DNA from: Sphingomonas glacialis
GTDB taxonomy: Bacteria > Pseudomonadota > Alphaproteobacteria > Sphingomonadales > Sphingomonadaceae
DNA length: 64,000 nucleotides
Assembly (NCBI RefSeq): GCF_006439055.1
Contig: NZ_RCZC01000009.1
Location: 1,993-65,992 of the forward strand
Direction: 5' to 3'
The notes under the pieces are model-generated. The model saw nothing but the letters and a program-made list of their open reading frames with translations, was not told the origin of the DNA and did no database searches. Shown piece by piece: positions 44,291-52,910 of the stretch; the first letter of the stretch is position 1; every line of letters starts with the position of its first letter. The translations under genes and the position numbers were made by a program.

Positions 44291-45436
44291 ATGAACATCA
44301 CCGAGCCAGCCAAACCCGCACGCGCCGTCAACTACAAATACCCGCCTTTGCGGATCGCCGTTATCGCACATCTTCGTCATCCGATTGCGATGCCGTTCAT
44401 GGGCGGCATGGAAGCGCATTGCCATCAGCTCGTCACAGCGCTGGTCGCACGCGGCCATGATGTCACGCTGTTCGCCAGCGGCGACAGCGACCCCGTGCTG
44501 CCGCTTCATCCCATCGCCGAACGCCATTACGAGGCCGTGCTGCCCTGGGCGCAGTGGCATGGAACGCGCGAACTCACCGCATTCCAGGACACGGCCTTCG
44601 GCCACGCCTGGAACGCGATCGCCGGGGGCAACTTCGACATCGTTCACAACAACACGATGCACCCGACGTTGCACGTCCTCGCAAAGCGCGATCGCAGACC
44701 GATGGTGACGTCGCTCCACGTCCCCCCATTTGCGGGCCTTGCCGACGCGATCGCGGCCAACGCCGCGGCCTGGATGCGCCAGACGACCACGTCGCGGGCG
44801 CATCTGGCGACGTGGTGGACCAGACCGCCCGAAACCGCATCGGTCGTCCATAACGGCATCGACACCTCGCGCTGGCAATTCCGTCCGTCCGGCAACGGTC
44901 GGGCGGTCTGGGCTGGTCGCATAACGCCGAACAAGGGCACCGCAGTCGCGCTCGAAGCAGCGCGCCTGGCCGACATCGACCTGGACGTGATCGGGCCGAT
45001 CGACTGCATGGATTACTTCACCGATCGGGTCGCGCCGTTGCTGGATCATCGTCGCGTCTATCGCGGCCTTCTCGGCGGCCAAGCTCTGATCGATGCTGTC
45101 GGTTCGGCGTCGGTATTGCTCTCGACCCCGATGTGGGACGAACCGTTTGGCCTGATTGCAGCCGAGGCGTTGGCCTGCGGCGTGCCCGTCGCAGCGCTCG
45201 ATCGCGGCGCGATGCGCGAAGTTGTGGGCGATTGCGGTGTCCTGGCGACCGATGATGCCTCGCTCGCCAACGCGATCAGTCGGTCGGTGGCAATTTCCCG
45301 CACGGCATGTCGCGACCGGGTAGAGCGGTTGTTCTCGCTGACATCGATGATCGACGGCTATGAACGCTCCTATGCCGCGGCGATCGCAGCCTCGCGCGTT
45401 TCGAGCTGTGCCAGCACTATGGATGTACTTGCATAG
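44291..45436 (+). CDS. Family 4 glycosyltransferase
   Basis: 381 residues from the ATG at 44291 (MNITEPAKPARAV); an earlier in-frame GTG (44234) is less likely. GT-B fold: N-terminal Rossmann domain with FMGGMEAHCHQLVTALVARG (acceptor loop), C-terminal domain with GRITPNKGT and the E-x7-E motif EPFGLIAAEALACGVPV. Retaining transfer from a nucleotide sugar is expected. Its 3' end overlaps the convergent GT2 gene by 67 bp. It opens the glycoconjugate locus. Confidence 0.88.
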   Translation: MNITEPAKPARAVNYKYPPLRIAVIAHLRHPIAMPFMGGMEAHCHQLVTALVARGHDVTLFASGDSDPVLPLHPIAERHYEAVLPWAQWHGTRELTAFQDTAFGHAWNAIAGGNFDIVHNNTMHPTLHVLAKRDRRPMVTSLHVPPFAGLADAIAANAAAWMRQTTTSRAHLATWWTRPPETASVVHNGIDTSRWQFRPSGNGRAVWAGRITPNKGTAVALEAARLADIDLDVIGPIDCMDYFTDRVAPLLDHRRVYRGLLGGQALIDAVGSASVLLSTPMWDEPFGLIAAEALACGVPVAALDRGAMREVVGDCGVLATDDASLANAISRSVAISRTACRDRVERLFSLTSMIDGYERSYAAAIAASRVSSCASTMDVLA

Positions 45437-46281
45437 GGCTGATCGACCTGCTGACGGGTCAGCGCCAGATCGGCCTCCTGGACTTCGCGCAGCCGCACAT
45501 GCTCGCCGTCGCGCAGCGTGATCAGGCCCATCAGCGTGAACGCCTTGAGCCAATGCTCCATGGTGAAATGCCCCCATTTGTCGCGAAAGCGCGCGGCGTT
45601 GGCGATCACGCTGTCGACATGGTGGACAGGCGGCATGTGGTGCGGGTGGTATTGATGGTAGACTCGCGCGCCACGCACCCAGTGGATCGGCACGCCGGCG
45701 GTCATCGCGACGCGCCCGAAATCGGTGTCCTCCCCGCCATAGCCGACATAGCGTTCGTCGAAACCGCCGAGCGCGCGGAACGTCGCGCGCCGCATCGCGA
45801 AGTTGAGCGACCAGAAACAGCGATAGTCGGTACAATCGCCGAGCGCCTCGACCGGTGGCCCCGCCCGTTCGGAATGCTTGACGCCGATCGCCGCGAACCG
45901 GTCGAAATCGAGCCCCTCCGCCGTGGCGCCCGAGGGCAGGTACAAGACCTCCCCCATCAGCACCGCATCGACCGATCGCAACTGCGCCAGATAGTCGGCA
46001 ACGAGCGACGGCTCCGGAATGCAGTCGACGTCGAGAAAGATCAGATGCTCGCCCTGCGCTGCCTGGGCGGCGGCGTTCCGCGCCGATGCCAACGGAATGC
46101 CGTCGGCACCCATCATGATCTGCCGCACCGGAAACCGCGTCGCGGGCAAGTCGTACGCCTCGCTTTGCATGACCGCGATCACCAGCTCGTCAGGTGTTTG
46201 CGTCTGCAAATCGAGCGCACGGACGACGTTGACCAAATGGGCCGAGCGACCATGGGCGAGCGTACAGATCGAGACGGTCAT
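45370..46281 (-). CDS. Family 2 glycosyltransferase (galactosyltransferase-like C-terminus)
   Basis: 303 residues, GT-A fold. Metal motif DVDC in LIFLDVDCIPE, then FWSLNFAMRRATFRALGGFD and GYGGEDTDFGRV, the ED-containing C-terminal signature of glyco_transf_7C. No transmembrane segment. ATG at 46281 overlaps the stop of the MurG-like gene (ATGA). Last of three coupled genes (47435-49456, 46278-47438, 45370-46281). Confidence 0.87.
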   Translation of the reverse strand: MTVSICTLAHGRSAHLVNVVRALDLQTQTPDELVIAVMQSEAYDLPATRFPVRQIMMGADGIPLASARNAAAQAAQGEHLIFLDVDCIPEPSLVADYLAQLRSVDAVLMGEVLYLPSGATAEGLDFDRFAAIGVKHSERAGPPVEALGDCTDYRCFWSLNFAMRRATFRALGGFDERYVGYGGEDTDFGRVAMTAGVPIHWVRGARVYHQYHPHHMPPVHHVDSVIANAARFRDKWGHFTMEHWLKAFTLMGLITLRDGEHVRLREVQEADLALTRQQVDQPYASTSIVLAQLETREAAIAAA

Positions 46282-47438
46282 GACAGGCTTTCACAGATGA
46301 GATGATCGACAGCGGCAAGTTCGGGCGCTGCCGCGATGCCGGGCGACTTCCAGGCCGCGTCCGCCACGCGCAAAAGCCATGCGGCGACGTCCTGCGCCGC
46401 ATGGGCGTCGAAGAGCGCGCGTTGCTGCGAGAGATCGAGCGATGCCGCGCGCGCCCACGCCTGCGTCCATGCGCCGACATGCGACGGCCAATGGTCGAGC
46501 ATGGTCGCCGCGCCGGCTCGATCGAGCATCCGCGCCTTCCAGAGCTGTTCGTCGAAATAGCGCCATTCGGGCACGACGATCCAGGGACGCCCGACCGCCG
46601 CGATCATGTGGACCGTCGTATTGCCCGCCGAGGAGACGACACGATCGGCGGCCGCAATGTACAGCGCCGGCGTATCGACCCAGCCGAGATGCTTGAGGTT
46701 GCCCGGCGCCGTCGCATGCCACTCCTGCTCGACCGACCCGATCGTCAGCCAGAGCGCGTCGGGCTCGGCGCGCGCGCCGAGCGTGAGCGGGGTCGCGGGC
46801 GTGCCGGTGCCGCCGCCGCCCGCGATGACGACGACGATCTCGGCATCGAGCGGCAGGCCAAGCGCGGTCCGCGCCGCGTCGCGCCCGATCGCATCGATCT
46901 CAACCCCTACGCCCGGCGCATAGTGCGTCTTCGCCAGCATCCATGCCGGCCGCCCCGGCTGCTCGAGCGACGGGGCATAGGGCGCCAAGATCCCCAGCCC
47001 CGATTCATACGCCGCCATATGCCCCGGATCGCTGCGGTCGCCGTGCTGGAGGACGCTCACGCACGGGACCGACGCTATCCGGGCGAGTTGTGCCAGCTCG
47101 GCTGACACGTCGGTGATGAACAGCGCAGGCTGGGCGGTATCGAACCAGGTCGCGATCGCCGCGACGGCGTGCGTGATGCTCTTCCAGCCAAGCGGCGCGC
47201 AATGGAGGCTCGAGGGTGTGGGGGCGTTTGCCAGACCGAACGGCTCGTCGCCGACCGCTTCGAACAGCGACGGGATCGTCCGCACCGATACGTTTGCGGC
47301 GAGCGGCGGGAAGATGTCCGCGCGCGCCGAGAACAGCACCACTGGCCGGTCGCCGGGCAATGCGTTGGCGATCGCCGCGGCGCGCTCGGCATGGCCGCGC
47401 CCCTGATGATGGACGAAATACCCGATCGGTCGCGTCAT
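46278..47438 (-). CDS. MurG-like GT-B glycosyltransferase
   Basis: 386 residues. N-terminus IGYFVHHQGRGHAERAAAIA has the G.GH acceptor loop of GT28/GT1 enzymes; VVVIAGGGGTGTPATP and the late SSAGNTTVHMIAAVGRPWIV (SxGxxT..E-like donor site) follow. It would use a UDP- or GDP-sugar. ATG at 47438 overlaps the stop of the SPS-like gene by ATGA. No membrane span. Confidence 0.82.
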   Translation of the reverse strand: MTRPIGYFVHHQGRGHAERAAAIANALPGDRPVVLFSARADIFPPLAANVSVRTIPSLFEAVGDEPFGLANAPTPSSLHCAPLGWKSITHAVAAIATWFDTAQPALFITDVSAELAQLARIASVPCVSVLQHGDRSDPGHMAAYESGLGILAPYAPSLEQPGRPAWMLAKTHYAPGVGVEIDAIGRDAARTALGLPLDAEIVVVIAGGGGTGTPATPLTLGARAEPDALWLTIGSVEQEWHATAPGNLKHLGWVDTPALYIAAADRVVSSAGNTTVHMIAAVGRPWIVVPEWRYFDEQLWKARMLDRAGAATMLDHWPSHVGAWTQAWARAASLDLSQQRALFDAHAAQDVAAWLLRVADAAWKSPGIAAAPELAAVDHLICESLS

Positions 47439-49456
47439 GCCGCGCGCTCCATGGCAAAAGCGCGCATGCCTTCGACGACGCCGGCCGCATGCGCACGGTG
47501 GGCGAGGTAGATCGTCGGACGCCCGATCAGTTCGGCAAGCTCGGTGCTGTAGTTGGCGACGAGGATGCCGTTGTGGCACTGCGCGAGCATATCGAGATCG
47601 TTGCCGCTATCGCCGGCGGCATAGACCTGATCGGGTGCGACCCCCAAGGCGCGCGCCGCCCATTGCATCGCGGCACCCTTGCCGGCACGCGCCGGAACGA
47701 TGTCCAGCAATCGCCCGTGGCTGTGGATGACGCGCACCGGCAGATCGGTGACCGCGCTGCGGATGGCGGCGACCACCGCGGGCTCCTCGGCGAAATAGCT
47801 GCGCTTGTGGCGCCGTTGCTCGACGGCCGGCTGGCGCTCGACGCCTGCAAGACCCGCGACGCGTGCCTCGACCGCTGCCGGATCCCAGCCGTGATCGATG
47901 TGCGCGGCATAATCGGCGTCCGCAACGAGCCGCGCGCCGTGACGCCAGTAGATTTCGGCGCCGACCGACGTGATCAGGACGTCGGGCGCGGGTTGCCCCC
48001 ATTCCACGAGCAATCGCTCGGCTTCCTGTAGCGACCGTCCGGTCGCGACGCCGAAGGCGAGGTTTGGTTCAGCCTGAAGATACGCCGCCATGCCGAGCGC
48101 TCCGACGGTGCACCCGGTCAACGTATTGTCGATGTCGCAGAGCAATAAGCGCGAAGGGCGCGGTTTGGCTGCGGGGACCGTGAGGAGACCGTTCACGATC
48201 GCGACGAACCGCGCGGCATATCCATGCCAATCGAGCGACCGCGCATTCGTTCGTCCCGCGATCGAAGCCCGCGCCCATGCCATCTCATCATCGAGCAACG
48301 TGTTGATCGCAGCCGCGAAGCTTCCGGGATCGCGCGGATTGGCGACCAGGCCATGGCCCAATCGCGCGACGATGTCGGCAGGACCGCCATGGCACGTCGC
48401 CACGACGGGCAGGCCATGCAGCGCTGCTTCGGTCAACGTCAGGCCATAGGGTTCGGTCAGCGCGGGGTTGACGAAGATGCCGCGCGTTTCGCGCGCAAGC
48501 GCGTAGAGCGCGGCGACATCGTCTGCGGTATGGCGCTTGGGCAGCGCTAGCGTGCCGTAAAGGTCGTGCCGGTCGAGCCCGGCCAGCAGCCCCGCGATGA
48601 CGCTCCGCTGTTCATCCTCGCCCGTATCCGGCCCATCGCGCAGGCCCGCCACGATCACCAGATTGGCGCGATCGCGCAGCCGCGCATCGCTCGCGAAAAG
48701 ATCGATCAGCCCGCCAAGGTTCTTCTTGGCGACCGGCCGCGCGATGGCGAGGATCATCGGCTTGTCGGGATCGCGCAGGAACGGCGCGATCAACGCCCGG
48801 GCGCGGGTCAGGTCGCTCGGCGTGGCATAATCGAGACCGGCCCCTGGCGGCACACAGTGGATCTTTGCGGGGCAAGCCGCGGGATACGACATCAGCTGCC
48901 GCTCAGCCTCGTCGCGCGAGGATGCAACGATCGCATCCGCCGCGGCGATCGCCCGGTTCTCCTCGCCGATCCGCGATGCCATCGCCTCGCTCGGCCCGGA
49001 CGCGCAGTTCGCCTTGTCGATGCCGAGCGAGTGCGCGGTGTATACGAAGGGGATGCCGAAACGATCGCGAACCAGCGCGGCGACGTCGGCCGCATCGGCA
49101 AAATGGGCATGGATCACATCGGGCCGCCGCTCGAGCGTCGCGATATGCGCGATCAACGCCGCGGCGAAAGCGGGACGATCGGCCGCTGCAGCGCCCTTGC
49201 AGAGATAGCGCCGATCCGCGGTCCCGATGCGACGGATCGCGAGGCTGTCTGTGATCGGCTCGAACGGGACCGCATAGGCCGCGCCTAGGCCGACGTCCTC
49301 GATCAGGCGCGTGACGATCTCGACCCTGTCGACATCGCTGCGCGCCGCCAGCGCCTGCGCGGCCCCAAGCGCATAGGTGATATGTCCGCCGGTATCTTCG
49401 GTCAGGCCGAATTCGATGGGCGGGCCTTTCAGGCACCCGCCAAGGGCAATCGACAT
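47435..49456 (-). CDS. Sucrose-phosphate-synthase-like GT4 fused to HAD phosphatase
   Basis: 673 residues from the ATG at 49456 (MSIALGGCLKG). N-terminal ~420 residues: GT-B domain of the sucrose synthase/SPS type (LTEDTGGHITYALGAAQALA near 18-37; AKKNLGG; EPYGLTLTEAALHGLPVVAT with the E-x7-E motif near 333). C-terminal ~230 residues: HAD-IIB phosphatase (LLLCDIDNTLTG near 437-448; AAGDSGNDLDMLA near the end), like sucrose-phosphatase. Such fusions make a phosphorylated disaccharide and dephosphorylate it. Coupling with two other glycosyltransferases hints at another product than free sucrose. Divergent from the operon starting at 49808. Confidence 0.83.
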   Translation of the reverse strand: MSIALGGCLKGPPIEFGLTEDTGGHITYALGAAQALAARSDVDRVEIVTRLIEDVGLGAAYAVPFEPITDSLAIRRIGTADRRYLCKGAAAADRPAFAAALIAHIATLERRPDVIHAHFADAADVAALVRDRFGIPFVYTAHSLGIDKANCASGPSEAMASRIGEENRAIAAADAIVASSRDEAERQLMSYPAACPAKIHCVPPGAGLDYATPSDLTRARALIAPFLRDPDKPMILAIARPVAKKNLGGLIDLFASDARLRDRANLVIVAGLRDGPDTGEDEQRSVIAGLLAGLDRHDLYGTLALPKRHTADDVAALYALARETRGIFVNPALTEPYGLTLTEAALHGLPVVATCHGGPADIVARLGHGLVANPRDPGSFAAAINTLLDDEMAWARASIAGRTNARSLDWHGYAARFVAIVNGLLTVPAAKPRPSRLLLCDIDNTLTGCTVGALGMAAYLQAEPNLAFGVATGRSLQEAERLLVEWGQPAPDVLITSVGAEIYWRHGARLVADADYAAHIDHGWDPAAVEARVAGLAGVERQPAVEQRRHKRSYFAEEPAVVAAIRSAVTDLPVRVIHSHGRLLDIVPARAGKGAAMQWAARALGVAPDQVYAAGDSGNDLDMLAQCHNGILVANYSTELAELIGRPTIYLAHRAHAAGVVEGMRAFAMERAA

Positions 49457-49807
49457 GATGAACAAGGGACGGAAAACCTCAAGTCAAGGGATAGGCGCTC
49501 CTGACGGAACCGACCATATTAACGCAGGGTTCATGTTGTGGTTGCGCGTTCGAGACCCAATTGCCGCGGATTTTATATTGATTTGCATCAGCGCGAAGGC
49601 TCGTACTCTTTGGTGGGCGGGCATTTCGACGAATGACATCGCCCTGCGTTCACGGCCCGAGGCGTCGAATTCGCGCGACACGCGTTCAGCGGTGATGTGG
49701 AGGTCGAAAATGCGCGCCGAAGACAAAATACCGCAGAGCGGCAGTGTCGAATCCGGGCGCGTTTGGATCGCCCGGACCGGTCTGGTTCTCCCGATGTCAG
49801 GCAGCCC
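49457..49807. promoter_or_regulatory. Divergent promoter region of the glycoconjugate locus
   Basis: A 351-bp gap, AT-richer than the surrounding genes, separates the SPS-like operon (minus) from the GT2/PIG-L operon (plus). It must carry both promoters. TTTTATATTGATTTGC at about 49570-49585 is the most promoter-like stretch, but no certain -35/-10 pair or operator was seen. Confidence 0.5.
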
Positions 49808-50743
49808 ATGCAAAGTCTCATAGCGATACCGACCTACCAGCGCGCGCAGCAGATCGTACGCGCGGTCGAGGCAGCGCTGGCGCAGTCGCAGCATGACGTC
49901 AGCGTCGTCGTGATCGACGATGGATCGACCGATGAGACCCAAGCCGCGTGCGCGCGCTGGTTCGGCCATCCCCGCTTCGGCTACATCAAGCTCGAGCGGA
50001 ACCTCGGCACGGCGGCTGCCAAGAACGTCGCGCTCGCGCTTCTTGCGTTCGACGCGATCACCTTCCACGATTCCGACGACATTCCCCATGTCGACAAACT
50101 GCTCCGCCAACAGCGCACGCTCTCGCGCTCCGGTCTCGTTGCTGCCGATTGCGCGCCCTGGCATCTCGCAGGCGGCGGCCAGGTCGCGGATGCGCCGGCC
50201 GAGCTCGATCTGGTGCTGACCGCGCATCGCTTCCTTTCGGCCGACGGTCGCGCGGCGCGGATCGCCCGCACGCTGTCGCTGGTCGAGGATTTCTTCCCCA
50301 ATCTGCAATTCTCCGCAGGACCGCCCGGCGACTGGGTGCTGATCAACAGCGGGCTGTTCCGGCGTGACCTGTTCGTCCGGATCGGCGGCTATGCCGAAAG
50401 CGTCGAGGAAGATCGCGACCTGCGGAACCGCGCGCTTATGGCGGGCGCGCATATCTGGTTCATCGACGATGTCCTGCTCGACAAATACGAGCAGCCCGAT
50501 AGCCTGACAGCCACAGGCGCGACGGGCTATTCGAGCACCCGGCGCCGGAACGATCGCGCCGCCTTATGGCAGCGGATCGCCGACTGGCGTCCCGGGACAT
50601 CCCCCGCGCCGGTTCCGATCGATCTCGCCGACATGGGCATCGCGTTCGCGTCGCTGCCGCAACCCCTGGTCGTCGCGACCGACATAGCCCTGACACCCGC
50701 TACGCGCGATCGGCTCGACGCAATCGTGGCAGGGCTCGCATGA
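49808..50743 (+). CDS. Family 2 glycosyltransferase
   Basis: 311 residues from the ATG at 49808 (MQSLIAIPTYQRAQQIVRAV), with AGG upstream. GT-A: VVVIDDGSTDET, nucleotide-binding DDG; FHDSDDIPH is the D-x-D metal motif; WVLINSGLFRRDLFVRIGGY and EEDRDLRNRALMAG carry the catalytic ED. No transmembrane segment. Its stop overlaps the next start (ATGA). First gene of a four-gene coupled operon. Confidence 0.87.
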   Translation: MQSLIAIPTYQRAQQIVRAVEAALAQSQHDVSVVVIDDGSTDETQAACARWFGHPRFGYIKLERNLGTAAAKNVALALLAFDAITFHDSDDIPHVDKLLRQQRTLSRSGLVAADCAPWHLAGGGQVADAPAELDLVLTAHRFLSADGRAARIARTLSLVEDFFPNLQFSAGPPGDWVLINSGLFRRDLFVRIGGYAESVEEDRDLRNRALMAGAHIWFIDDVLLDKYEQPDSLTATGATGYSSTRRRNDRAALWQRIADWRPGTSPAPVPIDLADMGIAFASLPQPLVVATDIALTPATRDRLDAIVAGLA

Positions 50744-51951
50744 CCGCATCGCTGCTCGTCATAGCGCCGCATGCGGATGACGAGATCCTGGGCGCGGGTG
50801 CGATCATGGCGCGCGCTGCACAGTCCGGTGCGCGGATCGCCGTCGTCGTGGCCACCAACGGCGCGGCGTCCGACCCCGGGCGCGACGCCGAGACTCTGGC
50901 AAACACGCGTCGCGACGAATGCCGCGCCGGGCTCGAGCAAATGCTGGGATATGTCCCCGCCCTCCTGTTCCTGGACCAACCCGATGGCGGGCTGTCGAGC
51001 ACCGCGATCTCCCCCTCCCGAATGTCGGCGCTCGCCGATTTTGTCGCTGAGGTGGCGCCCGATACGATCCTCGTCACCGATCCAGCCGACGGGCACCCGG
51101 ATCACAAGGCGGCGTTCGGCCTCGCCAGCCGCATCATTGGCTCGGGGATCGGCCGGGTGCTCCAGGTCATGCCGGTGAGCCAGCGGGTCGACCGCCGGTT
51201 CGACCCGACCGGCTATGACGCCATCGCGGTCGGGGACTTCGCCGAGCGTAAGCGCGCAGCCCTCGCCTGTCACCGGAGCCAGCTCGACCCGGTCGCGGGA
51301 TTTTCGCTCGCGCCCGACATTTGCGACGCGTTCACCACGGTCGAATATGTGCGGACCGCCTATGATCGCCTCGACCGGAGCAACGACGCGATCCCTGCCG
51401 CGCATTTCGATTCGCTGTTCACGCAGTCGCCCGATCCGTGGCGCTATGACAGCGAGCCCTATGAGCGCGATCGTTTCCAGCGGACGATCGCCGCGCTGGC
51501 CGGGCGCCGCTATCGCTCCGCGCTCGAACTGGGCTGCGCGAACGGCGCGCTGACCGAGCAGTTCGCGCCGCTGTGCGACCGGTTGCTCGCGACCGACGCT
51601 TCGCAGGCCGCGCTGAGTGCCGCGCGCGATCGCATCGGTGCGCGCGCGAACGTCGTGCTCGAGCAGCGGACGATGCCGCAGGAGATGCCCGACGCGCGCT
51701 TCGACCTGATCGTCGCGAGCGACATGCTCTATTATCTCGGCCTCGACGGTGTCGTCGCGCTGATGGCCGCGATCGAGCAGTCCGCGATGCCCGATGCCCG
51801 CATCTTCCTGGCCAGTTATCTCGGCGAAACCGAGACCGTCATAACCGGCGAGATGGCTGCCGAGATCGCGATCGCGCATCTCCCTGGCTGGACGCGGATC
51901 CACGCCGAACGCACCGAGCGTCTGCGGATCGACGTGATGGCCCGGATATGA
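50740..51951 (+). CDS. PIG-L deacetylase fused to NodS-like SAM methyltransferase
   Basis: 403 residues. Residues 1-215: PIG-L/LmbE zinc deacetylase, with APHADDEILGAG (10-15 is a PHADDE variant of PHPDDE) and DGHPDH near 117 as metal sites. Residues ~220-403: class I methyltransferase starting FDSLFTQSPDPWRYDSEPYE, typical of the NodS group, with SAM motif LELGCANGALTEQF (~261) and FDLIVASDMLYYLG. PIG-L enzymes remove N-acetyl from glycosyl-amines and NodS N-methylates the resulting amine, so the fusion suggests sequential action on one amino sugar. ATGA overlaps at both ends. Confidence 0.87.
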   Translation: MTASLLVIAPHADDEILGAGAIMARAAQSGARIAVVVATNGAASDPGRDAETLANTRRDECRAGLEQMLGYVPALLFLDQPDGGLSSTAISPSRMSALADFVAEVAPDTILVTDPADGHPDHKAAFGLASRIIGSGIGRVLQVMPVSQRVDRRFDPTGYDAIAVGDFAERKRAALACHRSQLDPVAGFSLAPDICDAFTTVEYVRTAYDRLDRSNDAIPAAHFDSLFTQSPDPWRYDSEPYERDRFQRTIAALAGRRYRSALELGCANGALTEQFAPLCDRLLATDASQAALSAARDRIGARANVVLEQRTMPQEMPDARFDLIVASDMLYYLGLDGVVALMAAIEQSAMPDARIFLASYLGETETVITGEMAAEIAIAHLPGWTRIHAERTERLRIDVMARI

Positions 51952-52910
51952 GCAGCGCCATCGTCGCCATCGCGATACCCGCCTACGATGAAGCCAACCG
52001 GATCGGGCGATGCCTCGATTCGCTCGCCGCGCAGGACGATCCCGGGCCGATCGTCGCGGTCGTCGTCGCCAACAATTGCAGCGATGCGACCGCCGCGATC
52101 GCACGCGCGCCGCGTGCGATCCGGGTCGATGTCATCGAACACCGCTTCGCCGATCACGAACGCGGCGCGGGCGCCGCGCGCCGCATGGCGATGGCGCAGG
52201 CCGCGCAGCATGGGACGATCGTGTTGACCACCGATGCCGACTGCGTCGTCGATCGCGACTGGGTCCGCGCGCATCGCGCCGCCTTTGCGCGCGGCGCCGA
52301 TGCGGTGGCCGGGCGGGTCAGCGCGGACTGGTCCGAATTGTCGCTCCACCCCGTGGCCGCGCTGCGGATCGGCGAGCTCGAATGGACCTATCTCGGCCTG
52401 ATCGCCGAAGCCGAGCCGCTTTTCGATCCCGTCGCACACGACCTCGCCCCCCGCCACGCCCAACGCTGCGGCGCCAATCTCGGCATAACCCGCGCGATGC
52501 TCGAGCGGGTCGGCGGAGTGCCCGCGCTGGCGACCGGCGAAGACCGCGCGCTGCTGGCCGCAGTGGAGCATGCCGATGGACGCATCCGCCACGATCGCGC
52601 GCCGCACGTCACGGCCTCGGCGCGCCTGATAGGACGCGCCGGCGGCGGCATGGCCGACGCGCTACGCCAACGGCTTTCGGCCGACTATCTGTGCGACGAT
52701 CACCTCGTCCCCGCCGACGCGTTGATCGCGCTGTGGCGTGCACGCCGGGCGGCGCGCGCTGCATGGCGTGCCGATGCGGTTGATGGCACGACCTTCGGCA
52801 GCGCATGGGCGGCGACTGCGCGCAAATCCCATATCGCCCCCCGGCTGCGCCCGGCCGACCTCCCTTCCGAAATCGACCGCCTGCGCGACTGGATAGCCTC
52901 GAATGCCTGA
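51948..52910 (+). CDS. Family 2 glycosyltransferase
   Basis: 320 residues. GT-A: IAIPAYDEANRIGRCLDSL, TTDADCVVDRDW with the D-x-D motif, and CGANLGITRAMLERVGGVPA then GEDRALLAAVE with the catalytic ED. No membrane span; the C-terminal tail is Arg/Ala-rich. The start overlaps the PIG-L/NodS stop (ATGA) and its stop overlaps the next start by 8 bp. This GT2 typically neighbours PIG-L/NodS and acyl-CoA-dehydrogenase genes in other proteobacteria (recalled, not checked). Confidence 0.87.
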   Translation: MSSAIVAIAIPAYDEANRIGRCLDSLAAQDDPGPIVAVVVANNCSDATAAIARAPRAIRVDVIEHRFADHERGAGAARRMAMAQAAQHGTIVLTTDADCVVDRDWVRAHRAAFARGADAVAGRVSADWSELSLHPVAALRIGELEWTYLGLIAEAEPLFDPVAHDLAPRHAQRCGANLGITRAMLERVGGVPALATGEDRALLAAVEHADGRIRHDRAPHVTASARLIGRAGGGMADALRQRLSADYLCDDHLVPADALIALWRARRAARAAWRADAVDGTTFGSAWAATARKSHIAPRLRPADLPSEIDRLRDWIASNA

